NCBI GenBank assembly: GCA_965249815.1
Contig: CBDFMV010000002.1
Coordinates: 310,001 to 374,000 of the forward strand
Reading direction: 5' to 3'
DNA: 64,000 nt
From: JAJAZB01 sp965249815
GTDB lineage: Bacteria; Bacteroidota; Bacteroidia; Cytophagales; Spirosomataceae
This document shows positions 17,376 through 24,491 of the stretch, in pieces (positions within the stretch are counted from its first letter, which is position 1; each line of letters starts with the position of its first letter). The notes under the pieces were generated by a model. It was not told the origin of the DNA and did not search any database. It worked only from the letters and a program-made list of their open reading frames with translations. The translations under genes were made by a program, and so were the position numbers.

Positions 17376-17567
17376 TGGTGAGGTTCTGGCAAACTTCTCG
17401 TTTTAACCAATATCCGCCAACTCCCCGACCTTTTTTTTTCTTCCCGAAAAAATAGTGTACAAATCCGCCAATCGGGTTCAACTTTTTCGCGGAAAAACCA
17501 AAGTAGTTTTGCGGAACCCGTTGCTGAACGGGTATCCACCTAACCTCTAAACCAACGGTCTTTCCCC
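17376..17567. promoter_or_regulatory. divergent control region of the catabolic island
   Basis: The 192-bp spacer between the AraC gene (-) and the first catabolic gene (+) is AT-rich compared with its flanks. It includes a T9 run near 17430 and a plus-strand TAGTTTTG at 17504-17511 that matches the TAnnTTTG -7 box, 57 bp before the ATG at 17568. Operators for the AraC protein are expected here, but no clear repeat pair was found. Confidence 0.45.
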
Positions 17568-18497
17568 ATGAATTTTGCCATCATTGGCGGTACCGGCGCG
17601 ATGGGCAGCATCTTCGGTGGTCGGCTCAGGCAGGCCGGTTACGACGTGACGCTGTTCGACGTGTCCGACGAAGCCGTTCAGCGCATCCGCCGCGAAGGGC
17701 TTCAACTCACCGACAAAACCGATAAAACCGAGACCATCGAGGTTCCGGCCACGACCGACCCCGCCGAAGTCGGCCCGACCGACGTGGCGCTGGTGTTTGT
17801 CAAGTGCTTCCACACCGAATCGGCCATGCGGATGGCCCAGCCGTTTCTCGGCCCCAACACCACCGTGCTGAGCCTGCAAAACGGCTGGGGCAACGCCCAG
17901 ACCATCCGCGAGGTCCTCGGCGGCGAACGACTGATGATCGGCGTCAACTACGTGTCGGGTACGTTGCTCGAACCGGGGCACGTGCGGCAGGTGGGCAATC
18001 CCGTGGCCTGGATTGGCCGCTGGGGGCAGCCCGCCGACGCCACCGCCCGGAACATTGCCGAGGCATTGACCAAAGCCGGTTTCCAGACCACCGCCTCCGA
18101 CGACGTGCTGCTCGATGTCTGGAAAAAACTCGCCCTTAACGTCGTCACGTTGCCCACGGCGGCGCTGCCCGGATTCACCGCCGAAAAGCTCATCGCCCAC
18201 GAACCGATGATGGAGGTGATGCGGGCTTTGCTCCGCGAAACCGTCACCGTGGCCGGAGCCGAAAACATTGCCCTCGACTACGACGAACGCTGGGCCTACA
18301 TCGTCAACCTGCTCCGCAACGCCGTTGGTGCGCGTGGCTCCATGCTCCAGGACGTACAGGCCCGCCGCCGCACCGAAATCGACGTCATCAACGGGGCCAT
18401 CGCCGCCGCCGGTCGCCGCCACGGCATCGCCACGCCCGTCAACGACACGATGGTCGGGTTGATGAAGGCGCTGGAGGCGGAGTACCTGAATAATTGA
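17568..18497 (+). CDS. ketopantoate reductase-like oxidoreductase
   Basis: 309 residues, the ApbA/PanE-type fold. The nucleotide-binding loop is FAIIGGTGAMGSIFGGRLRQ and the C-terminal helical domain includes DVWKKLALNVVTLPTAALPG and NAVGARGSMLQDVQARRRTE, the family's catalytic lysine and substrate-binding regions. Biosynthetic PanE makes pantoate, but here the gene opens a sugar-acid catabolic operon, so a role in oxidising or reducing a branched hydroxy acid seems more likely. Pantoate and apionate are both branched, which makes a role in apionate handling attractive; that is inference. It is divergent from the AraC gene. Confidence 0.75.
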   Translation: MNFAIIGGTGAMGSIFGGRLRQAGYDVTLFDVSDEAVQRIRREGLQLTDKTDKTETIEVPATTDPAEVGPTDVALVFVKCFHTESAMRMAQPFLGPNTTVLSLQNGWGNAQTIREVLGGERLMIGVNYVSGTLLEPGHVRQVGNPVAWIGRWGQPADATARNIAEALTKAGFQTTASDDVLLDVWKKLALNVVTLPTAALPGFTAEKLIAHEPMMEVMRALLRETVTVAGAENIALDYDERWAYIVNLLRNAVGARGSMLQDVQARRRTEIDVINGAIAAAGRRHGIATPVNDTMVGLMKALEAEYLNN

Positions 18498-18573
18498 CAA
18501 TGGATAATGGAAAATGGATAATGAAATGCCTTGACTGGCAATCAATTATCCATTGTCCATTATCAATTATCCA
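18491..18573. repeat. ATGGATAATGG-type fold-back repeat
   Basis: The left arm at about 18491-18522 (ACAATGGATAATGG and AAATGGATAATG) and the right arm at about 18546-18573 (ATTATCCATTGTCC and ATTATCCATT) can form a long hairpin with internal direct repeats. It fills the whole gap between the reductase and the MBL gene and overlaps the stop of the reductase gene. Confidence 0.6.
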
Positions 18574-18579
18574 TTCCAA

Positions 18580-19374
18580 ATGCCCAGACTTCGCTTCCTC
18601 GGCGTGGCCGCCTACGAGTTGGTCAACTCGCGCGGCCAGCATATTTTGATTGACCCGTTCATCGATTCGTCGCCGGGTTGCCCGATCAAGTCCACCGACC
18701 TCGAACGGGTGGATTTAATCGTCGTCAGCCACGCGCCCATCGACCACTTCGGCGATACGGAAGAAATTGCCCGCCGCACCGGCGCGCCCGTGATTTGCGG
18801 GGGCGAAATCAAGAATTTCCTGTTGGCGAAGGGCCTGCCCGCCGCCCAGATTCGCGCGACGGTCTGGGGCATCGCCGTGGAGGTGGCGGGCATCACGGTC
18901 TATCCCGTTGAAAACCACCACTGGTCGCAGTTGAAAATGCCCGACGGGAGTTTCGCCTCCGGCGTGCCCAACGCCTACGTGGTGTACCTCGACGAAGGCA
19001 TCCGGTTTTACCACTACGGCGACACGGCGATTTTCTCCGATCTCCGGCTTATCCGCGACCTGCACCGGCCCACCCACGGCTGCGTGGGCATCACCAATCC
19101 CGTCGAAATCCTGCACTGGTTCGAAGCACCGGGCCGGATGCTGACGGGCGAAATGTCGCCAAAGGAAGGCGCGCTGGCGGCGCAGTGGCTGGGCCTGGAA
19201 ACCGTTTTTCCCTGCCATTATTACAACCCCGACTGCGCCGACGTGCACGAATTCAACGCCCGGATTGACAAACTGCGGGCCACGGACGCGCAGGCTCCGA
19301 AGTCGGTCACGCTCATGCCCGGCGAGTGGTACGAACTGGAGGCGGTGCCGGATTGGAGGCCGTTGTACGAGTAG
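18580..19374 (+). CDS. UlaG-like metallo-beta-lactamase-fold hydrolase
   Basis: 264 residues from the ATG at 18580 (MPRLRFLGVAAYELVNSRGQ); an upstream frame start lies inside the repeat. The fold is metallo-beta-lactamase of the UlaG type (sugar-phosphate lactonases). The usual HxHxDH motif reads SHAPIDHFGD here, so the second metal His is replaced by Pro. Other ligands appear as YPVENHHW, HYGDTAIF and FPCHYYNPDC. The third-gene position in a sugar-acid operon suggests lactone hydrolysis or a related step. The altered metal site makes the exact chemistry uncertain. Confidence 0.65.
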   Translation: MPRLRFLGVAAYELVNSRGQHILIDPFIDSSPGCPIKSTDLERVDLIVVSHAPIDHFGDTEEIARRTGAPVICGGEIKNFLLAKGLPAAQIRATVWGIAVEVAGITVYPVENHHWSQLKMPDGSFASGVPNAYVVYLDEGIRFYHYGDTAIFSDLRLIRDLHRPTHGCVGITNPVEILHWFEAPGRMLTGEMSPKEGALAAQWLGLETVFPCHYYNPDCADVHEFNARIDKLRATDAQAPKSVTLMPGEWYELEAVPDWRPLYE

Positions 19375-19388
19375 TGTCTGAACCTTTC

Positions 19389-19494
19389 GTCTGAACCACG
19401 ATTGGCCAGGATTTTAGGATTGGCAGGATTGAGGAAACGGCTTATTGAATTTCATCCTATTCATCGTAAAATCCCGGCCAATCCTGGTTCAGAC
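19389..19494. repeat. 27-bp-arm fold-back repeat ending in GGTTCAGAC
   Basis: The arms at 19389-19415 (GTCTGAACCACGATTGGCC...) and 19468-19494 (...GGCCAATCCTGGTTCAGAC) pair closely around a loop of about 52 bases. It occupies the gap between the MBL and alcohol dehydrogenase genes. A half copy lies at 325-356. It is likely a non-coding mobile or structural repeat. Confidence 0.65.
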
Positions 19495-19503
19495 AAAAAA
19501 CGC

Positions 19504-20517
19504 ATGAAAGCCTTAGTCATCCCCGAAATCCTCCGCATGCAGGTCGCCGACTGGCCCGAAGCGCCGCTCGAACCGGGCGAAGTGCGCGTGCGGGTGGCGG
19601 CGGCGGGCGTCTGCGCCGGGGATTTGTCGATTTTCAACGGCAAAAATCCCTACGCCCGCCTGCCCGTCGTGGCCGGGCACGAACTGGCCGGGACGGTGGT
19701 CGAGGTGCACCCCACCGTTGCCACGGTTTCGGTCGGGGCGCGGGTGGCCGTCGAGCCGTTCATCGCCTGCGGCACGTGCTACGCCTGCCGGGTCGGGAAA
19801 AGCAACTGCTGCGCCAACCTGCGCATCATCGGGGTCCACCAGGCGGGGGGCTACGCCGAAACCGTCGTGGCTCCGGCGAAAAACTGCTACGAAATTCCGG
19901 ATGAAATGCCCTTCACCCAGGCCGCGCTGGTCGAGCCGGTGACGATTGCCCTCCAGGCTTGCCGCCGGGGGCAGGTCGGCCCGGCGGACACGGTTTTGGT
20001 GCTCGGCTGTGGCCCCATCGGGGCGTTCATCATCGAAGTAGCGCGGGAGTTGGGCGCAAAAGTCTATGCCGCCGACGTGCTGCCCGACCGCCTCGCCGTG
20101 GCCGAAACACTCGGCGCGATTCCGCTGCTTTCCGACGAAAACCTGCTGGCAAACGTCCTCGAAAGCACCCACGGCGAAGGAATGCCCGTCGTCATCGAGG
20201 CCACGGGCGTGCCGAAGGTCATCGAGCAAACGGTTCACCTCGTCGCGGCGGGCGGGCGCGTGGTCATTGCCGGGCTGGTAAAAGGCGGCATGGGCGTGAC
20301 CTTCCCCGGCCTCGATTTCACCCGCAAGGAACTCACATTGCTCGGCAGCCGGACGGAAGTGGGCTGTTTTCCCGAATCCATCCGCCTCCTGGCCGAAGGC
20401 CGCATCCGTTTCGCCGCGATGGCCACCGAGTTCGACATGTTCGCCGACGCGCCGGGCCTGTTTTCCAAACTGGCCGAAAAACCAGAGCTGATTCACAAGG
20501 GAATTTTAGTCGTTTGA
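19504..20517 (+). CDS. zinc-dependent alcohol/polyol dehydrogenase (MDR family)
   Basis: 337 residues from the ATG at 19504 (MKALVIPEILRMQVADWPEA). The catalytic zinc site is C37 with H59-E60 (AGHELAG). The structural zinc site is C89, C92, C95 and C102 or C103 (CGTCYACRVGKSNCC). The Rossmann loop is VLVLGCGPIGAFIIEVAREL. It should oxidise or reduce a sugar alcohol, sugar or sugar acid with NAD(P). It sits between the MBL and FAH genes in one direction, the stop lying only 8 bp before the next start, so they are co-transcribed. The substrate cannot be read from sequence. Confidence 0.85.
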   Translation: MKALVIPEILRMQVADWPEAPLEPGEVRVRVAAAGVCAGDLSIFNGKNPYARLPVVAGHELAGTVVEVHPTVATVSVGARVAVEPFIACGTCYACRVGKSNCCANLRIIGVHQAGGYAETVVAPAKNCYEIPDEMPFTQAALVEPVTIALQACRRGQVGPADTVLVLGCGPIGAFIIEVARELGAKVYAADVLPDRLAVAETLGAIPLLSDENLLANVLESTHGEGMPVVIEATGVPKVIEQTVHLVAAGGRVVIAGLVKGGMGVTFPGLDFTRKELTLLGSRTEVGCFPESIRLLAEGRIRFAAMATEFDMFADAPGLFSKLAEKPELIHKGILVV

Positions 20518-20525
20518 ATCACCCC

Positions 20526-21431
20526 ATGAAACTCTACACCTTCAAACTCCGCAACCACCAGACCGTCGGCGTGGAGAAGGCCGGTTTGCTGTTCGATTTG
20601 AAAGCCCTTTTTCAAAAGCACAAGGCCGACACCGGCGGCAGCGGGGCCGTTTTCAAAAACCTGCTCACCCTGATTGGCTCCGGCGCAGAAGGCTTGGCGC
20701 TGGCGCAAACGCTGCACGACCGGGCCGAACCCGCCGAGGGCGTCAGTTTTCCGTTCGGTTCGGTGAAAATCCTGGCTCCGTACCGGCCCGGCAAAATTCT
20801 CGCGTCGGGCGTGAATTACCACGGGCATTTCACCGAAAACCCCGCCGCGAAGGTGCCAAAATTTCCGTTTTTCTTCTCCAAAATTCCCTCGGCCATCGTC
20901 GGGCCGGGCGAGGCGATTCTGCTGCCGAAGGGCGTCAGGCAGGTGGATTACGAAGTCGAATTCGCCGTGATTTTCGGAAAAACGTGCAGAAAACTTACCC
21001 CCGAAACCGCGATGGACGCCGTCTGGGGCTACTCGATTCTCCACGACGTTTCGGCCCGTGACATTCAGTTCGTGGACAATCAGATTACGTTTGGCAAAAA
21101 CTACGACAGTTTCGCCCCCTTCGGCCCCTGCGTGGTGACGAAAGACGAGCTTCCCAACCCCGAAAAGCTGGTGCTGAAGTGTTTCGTCAACGGCAAGGCC
21201 CTGCAGGACAGTGGCAACTGGGACTGGATTCACCCCCTGCCCGACTACGTAGCCTACGTGACGGGCATGATGACGATGGAACCCGGCGACGTGATGACCA
21301 CCGGCACGCCCGCCGGCACCGGCTACTTCCGCGACCCACAGGTATTCCTCCGACCCGGCGACGTGACCGCCTGCGAAATCGAAGGCATCGGGCGGCTGGA
21401 AAACCCGGTGAAGCGGGATTTGAGAAGATGA
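20526..21431 (+). CDS. fumarylacetoacetate hydrolase-family protein
   Basis: 301 residues from the ATG at 20526 (MKLYTFKLRNHQTVGVEKAG). The FAH fold is clear from ILASGVNYHGHFTENPAAKV, the acidic metal ligands in VDYEVEFAVIFGKTCR, and the tail MMTMEPGDVMTTGTPAGTGY. FAH-family enzymes cleave C-C bonds of beta-diketo acids or dehydrate/decarboxylate related acids. In non-phosphorylated deoxysugar pathways, members cleave diketo-deoxy acids to pyruvate plus a hydroxy acid. The gene follows the alcohol dehydrogenase by 8 bp. It may supply the carbon-carbon cleaving step missing elsewhere in the island, which is inference. Confidence 0.8.
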   Translation: MKLYTFKLRNHQTVGVEKAGLLFDLKALFQKHKADTGGSGAVFKNLLTLIGSGAEGLALAQTLHDRAEPAEGVSFPFGSVKILAPYRPGKILASGVNYHGHFTENPAAKVPKFPFFFSKIPSAIVGPGEAILLPKGVRQVDYEVEFAVIFGKTCRKLTPETAMDAVWGYSILHDVSARDIQFVDNQITFGKNYDSFAPFGPCVVTKDELPNPEKLVLKCFVNGKALQDSGNWDWIHPLPDYVAYVTGMMTMEPGDVMTTGTPAGTGYFRDPQVFLRPGDVTACEIEGIGRLENPVKRDLRR

Positions 21432-21470
21432 GTAGGGTCGTGCCGCCGCTCCGCGTGGCACGACCCTACT
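21431..21470. terminator. perfect 14-bp-arm hairpin after the FAH gene
   Basis: The arms AGTAGGGTCGTGCC (21431-21444) and GGCACGACCCTACT (21457-21470) are perfect complements and begin at the last base of the FAH stop codon. The loop carries a copy of the GCCACGCxGAGCGGCGG repeat seen again at 21498-21519 and 42640-42661. It could act as a terminator or a processing site within the operon. Confidence 0.5.
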
Positions 21471-21497
21471 AAGTTTTATCGTATTCAACACCAAGTC

Positions 21498-21519
21498 ATG
21501 CCACGCAGAGCGGCGGCAT
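21498..21519. repeat. GCCACGCAGAGCGGCGG small repeat
   Basis: The core GCCACGCAGAGCGGCGG lies 11 bp before the VOC gene. The same 22-base unit, slightly changed, occurs inverted at 21440-21461 and direct at 42640-42661. Its ends are complementary (ATGCC/GGCAT), so each copy can form a small hairpin. The function is unknown. Confidence 0.45.
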
Positions 21520-21529
21520 AACCTCGCTT

Positions 21530-21931
21530 ATGAATTTCAACGGCCTCGACCACCTCGCCATCGCCGTGCCCGACACGGAGGCGGCCCTTCGCACCTGGCG
21601 CGACAAGCTGGGGTTTCCGGTGCTGTTTTCGGAAATTGTCAATGGCGGCGCGGTGCGTCTGACCCACCTCGATTTGGGCAACTGCCACCTGCAACTCGTG
21701 GAGCCGCTTATCGAAAATTCGCCCCTCGACCTGTGGGTGAAAGCCACCGGCGGCGGGCTGCACCATTTCTGCCTGAAGGTGGATGACATCGGCGAAGCGT
21801 TCGCGACGGTGGAGTTTCAGACCGGCATCCCGCCCGCGCCCCAGCCGCACCAGGGCACGGGGGGCAAGCGGGCACTGTTTCTCGATAAAACCGCCACCGA
21901 TGGCGTGCAGGTGGAATTGACCGGCAAGTGA
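21530..21931 (+). CDS. VOC-family (glyoxalase/epimerase-like) protein
   Basis: 133 residues, a single vicinal-oxygen-chelate unit with paired beta-alpha-beta-beta-beta modules. Metal ligand candidates are H8 (LDHLAIAVPD), E near LQLVEPL, H in GGGLHHFCLKVDDI and E in DGVQVELTG. This is the pattern of methylmalonyl-CoA epimerases and related enzymes. In this setting it may epimerise or isomerise a sugar acid intermediate rather than methylmalonyl-CoA. It lies between the FAH and kinase genes (30 bp to the latter). Confidence 0.75.
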   Translation: MNFNGLDHLAIAVPDTEAALRTWRDKLGFPVLFSEIVNGGAVRLTHLDLGNCHLQLVEPLIENSPLDLWVKATGGGLHHFCLKVDDIGEAFATVEFQTGIPPAPQPHQGTGGKRALFLDKTATDGVQVELTGK

Positions 21932-21961
21932 TGCTTCCCGAAATGGACCTTTTTCGATGAA

Positions 21962-23365
21962 ATGCACACGTTCAACACGCTCACGGATTTGCTGAAAACC
22001 CTCCCGCCTGAATGGCCGGAAGACCTGCTTCCCGCCATTCAGGACTCCAACCGTGCAGCAGACGCAACCCTCGTCGTGCTCGACGACGACCCCACCGGCA
22101 CCCAAACGGTGTACGACGTACCCGTGCTGACGGAGTGGAGCGAGGAAACGCTGCTCGACGAATTTTCCCAAAAAACGCCCGTTTTCTACATCCTGACCAA
22201 CTCCCGCAGCCTGACCGGGACCGAAACGACCGCTCTCCACGAAACCCTGTCCCGCCGCCTCGACGCCGTGGCCCGGCAAACTGGGCACCGATACCAACTC
22301 GTCAGCCGGAGCGATTCGACCCTGCGCGGGCATTTCCCCGCCGAACCCGCCGCGATTGAAACTGGCTGGGGGCAGCAAGCCGACGCCTGGCTGCTCGTGC
22401 CCTATTTCCGCGAAGGTGGGCGGCTGACGGCCCACGACGTGCATTACATCGCCGAAGGCGACGCGCTGACGCCCGCCGCCGAAACGCCCTTCGCCCGCGA
22501 CGCCACGTTTGGCTACCGGAATTCCGATTTGAAAGTCTGGGTCGAGGAAAAAACGGCCGGAGCGATTCGGGCGGAAGACGTCGTTTCGATTTCGCTGGAA
22601 ACCATCCGGCAAGGCGGACTGAAAGCCGTTGAAAAGCCGTTGAAATCGCTGAAAAATGGGCAAATCGTGATTGTCAACGCGCTTTCACTGCGCGATGTAC
22701 AGGTCGTGGTCCGGGCGGTGCAAACCCTTCCCGAAAAACGATTTATCTTTCGCACCGCCGCATCCTGGGTGCAGGTTGCCGCTGGGTTGGAAACCCGGCC
22801 GTTGCTCGAAAAAGCCGCGCTGGTGGATTCGGCAACGAAAACCGGCGGGCTGACGATCGTGGGTTCCTACGTGCCCAAAACCACGGCCCAACTGACGGCC
22901 TTGCTCGAAAGCGGCGCGGTGCAGGCCGTGGAAATCGCGGTGCCCAGGCTGTTGAGCGACGAATTTGAAGCCGAAGTCGAACGCGTGCTGCAAGCCGTCG
23001 AGGCGGCGCTGACAGTGGGCCGCGACGTGGTGGCCTACACCAGCCGCGCCCTCGTGCAAACCGACGACCCCGCCGAAAGCCTGCGCCTGGTCAACCGCGT
23101 GTCGGCGGGGCTGGTCGAACTGGTGCGGCGGCTGGCCGTGCGTCCGCGCTACCTGCTGGCTAAAGGCGGCATCACCGCCAGCGACCTGGCCGTGAAGGGC
23201 CTCGGCGTGCGGCGGGCACTGGTGCGGGGGCAACTTCTGCCCGGCGTGCCCGTCTGGCAAACCGGCGACGAAACCCGCTTTCCGGGGCTGACGTACGTGG
23301 TGTTTCCGGGGAACGTGGGCGGGGAGGGAGCGCTGTTGGAGGCGGTGTTAAAAATGAAAGTTTGA
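21962..23365 (+). CDS. four-carbon acid sugar kinase family (DUF1537; OiaK/OtnK-like)
   Basis: 467 residues. The N-terminal domain has the family motif VVLDDDPTGTQTVYDVPVL (DDDPTGT at 41-47), and SRSDSTLRGHFPAEPAAIE follows. The C-terminal domain ends LLAKGGITASDLAVKGLGVR, the nucleotide-binding part. Characterised DUF1537 kinases phosphorylate four-carbon sugar acids or 3-oxo-isoapionate (OiaK in D-apionate degradation). The apionate-lactonase-like gene and the ApsD-like gene nearby make the latter substrate plausible. It is 3 bp from the next gene, so the two are coupled. Confidence 0.85.
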   Translation: MHTFNTLTDLLKTLPPEWPEDLLPAIQDSNRAADATLVVLDDDPTGTQTVYDVPVLTEWSEETLLDEFSQKTPVFYILTNSRSLTGTETTALHETLSRRLDAVARQTGHRYQLVSRSDSTLRGHFPAEPAAIETGWGQQADAWLLVPYFREGGRLTAHDVHYIAEGDALTPAAETPFARDATFGYRNSDLKVWVEEKTAGAIRAEDVVSISLETIRQGGLKAVEKPLKSLKNGQIVIVNALSLRDVQVVVRAVQTLPEKRFIFRTAASWVQVAAGLETRPLLEKAALVDSATKTGGLTIVGSYVPKTTAQLTALLESGAVQAVEIAVPRLLSDEFEAEVERVLQAVEAALTVGRDVVAYTSRALVQTDDPAESLRLVNRVSAGLVELVRRLAVRPRYLLAKGGITASDLAVKGLGVRRALVRGQLLPGVPVWQTGDETRFPGLTYVVFPGNVGGEGALLEAVLKMKV

Positions 23366-23368
23366 ACC

Positions 23369-24406
23369 ATGCATGAACTCCACTTCGCCGTCCTCGGCAC
23401 GGGCTTTTGGGCGGGGTACCAGGTTCCCGGTTGGCTCGAATTGCCTGGCGTGAAACTCCTGGCCACCTGCGACCGGGATTTAGCGAAAGCGCAGGCGCTG
23501 GCCGACCGCTTCGGTGCGCCCCACGCCTACGCCGACCCCGACGAACTGCTCCGCAACCACGCCGCCGAACTCCATTTCGTGGACGTCATCATGCCGGTAC
23601 AAACCCACCGGGCGCTGGTCGAAAAAGTCGTTGCGCACGGGCTGCCGGTTATTTGCCAGAAACCCATGGCCGATTCGCTGGCCGACGCCCAGGCCATGCT
23701 CGCCGCCGCGCGGGCGGCAAACGTCCCGTTTTTCGTCCACGAAAACTGGCGCTGGCAGGCTCCGGTGCGGCACATCAAACAAATCATCGACGCCGGAACC
23801 ATCGGCAAACCCTTCCGGGCGCGGCTCCAGTTTTGCCACGCGTTTCCGGTGTTTGAAAACCAGCCCGCCCTGCGCGAGGTCGAACACCTGGCCCTGGCCG
23901 ACGTCGGTTCGCACCTCTTCGACGTTGCCCGGCTCTGGTTCGGCGAGGTCACGCAATTGTATTGCCGTACCGCCACCGTCAACCCCACCGTGCGCGGCGA
24001 AGACGTGGCCACGACGCTCCTCAGCCACCGCAGCGGGGTCGAAAGCGTCGTGGAATTGTCGTTCAGCTCCCGTTTCGCCCGCGACCCGTTTCCCGAATCG
24101 TTTTACGTCGTTGAGGGGAGCGAGGGCAGCGTCACGCTTTCCTACGACAACGAACTGACCATCACCACGCGCCGGGGCGTCGAGAAACTGAAAGCCGACC
24201 CGCCCGTGCGTTACGACTGGATTAACCCCGCCTACGCCCTCGTTCACTGCTCCATCGTCGATTGCAACCGCGATATTCTGAAGCAGTTGCGCGGCGAAGG
24301 CCCGTCGGAGATGATCGCCGCCGACAATTTTGAAACCGCCCGCCTTGTGTGGGCAGCGTACGAGTCGGCGAGGACCGGAAACGTCATTCGGATGAAAAAT
24401 TTTTAA
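23369..24406 (+). CDS. apsD: Gfo/Idh/MocA oxidoreductase, D-apiose dehydrogenase-like
   Basis: 345 residues. The N-terminal Rossmann domain opens HFAVLGTGFWAGYQVPGW. The catalytic-lysine region is VICQKPMADSLADAQAML (about 95-112), followed by FFVHENWRWQAPVRHIKQ (about 121-138). The combination of GTGFWA, CQKPMA and HENWRWQ is what I recall for D-apiose dehydrogenase ApsD, which makes apionolactone for ApnL. This is from memory of the family, so other aldose dehydrogenases remain possible. The stop codon TAA falls inside a dispersed hairpin repeat. The gene lies directly upstream of the sugar ABC transporter. Confidence 0.65.
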   Translation: MHELHFAVLGTGFWAGYQVPGWLELPGVKLLATCDRDLAKAQALADRFGAPHAYADPDELLRNHAAELHFVDVIMPVQTHRALVEKVVAHGLPVICQKPMADSLADAQAMLAAARAANVPFFVHENWRWQAPVRHIKQIIDAGTIGKPFRARLQFCHAFPVFENQPALREVEHLALADVGSHLFDVARLWFGEVTQLYCRTATVNPTVRGEDVATTLLSHRSGVESVVELSFSSRFARDPFPESFYVVEGSEGSVTLSYDNELTITTRRGVEKLKADPPVRYDWINPAYALVHCSIVDCNRDILKQLRGEGPSEMIAADNFETARLVWAAYESARTGNVIRMKNF

Positions 24407-24489
24407 CCGCAAAGACGCAAAGGCGAGCGCAAGGTTCGCCAGGTTTTCTTTGCGGACTCTGCGTAAATCATTGCGCCTTTGCGGTTAAG
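24403..24489. repeat. TTAACCGCAAAG hairpin repeat, copy 1
   Basis: Fold-back element of about 87 bp opening TTAACCGCAAAGACGCAAAG and closing GCGCCTTTGCGGTTAAG. It supplies the stop codon of the upstream oxidoreductase gene (TAA at 24404-24406) and ends 3 bp before the ABC ATPase ATG at 24492. Related copies are at 29918-30017, 31048-31133 and 43001-43089. Confidence 0.75.
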
Positions 24490-24491
24490 AA

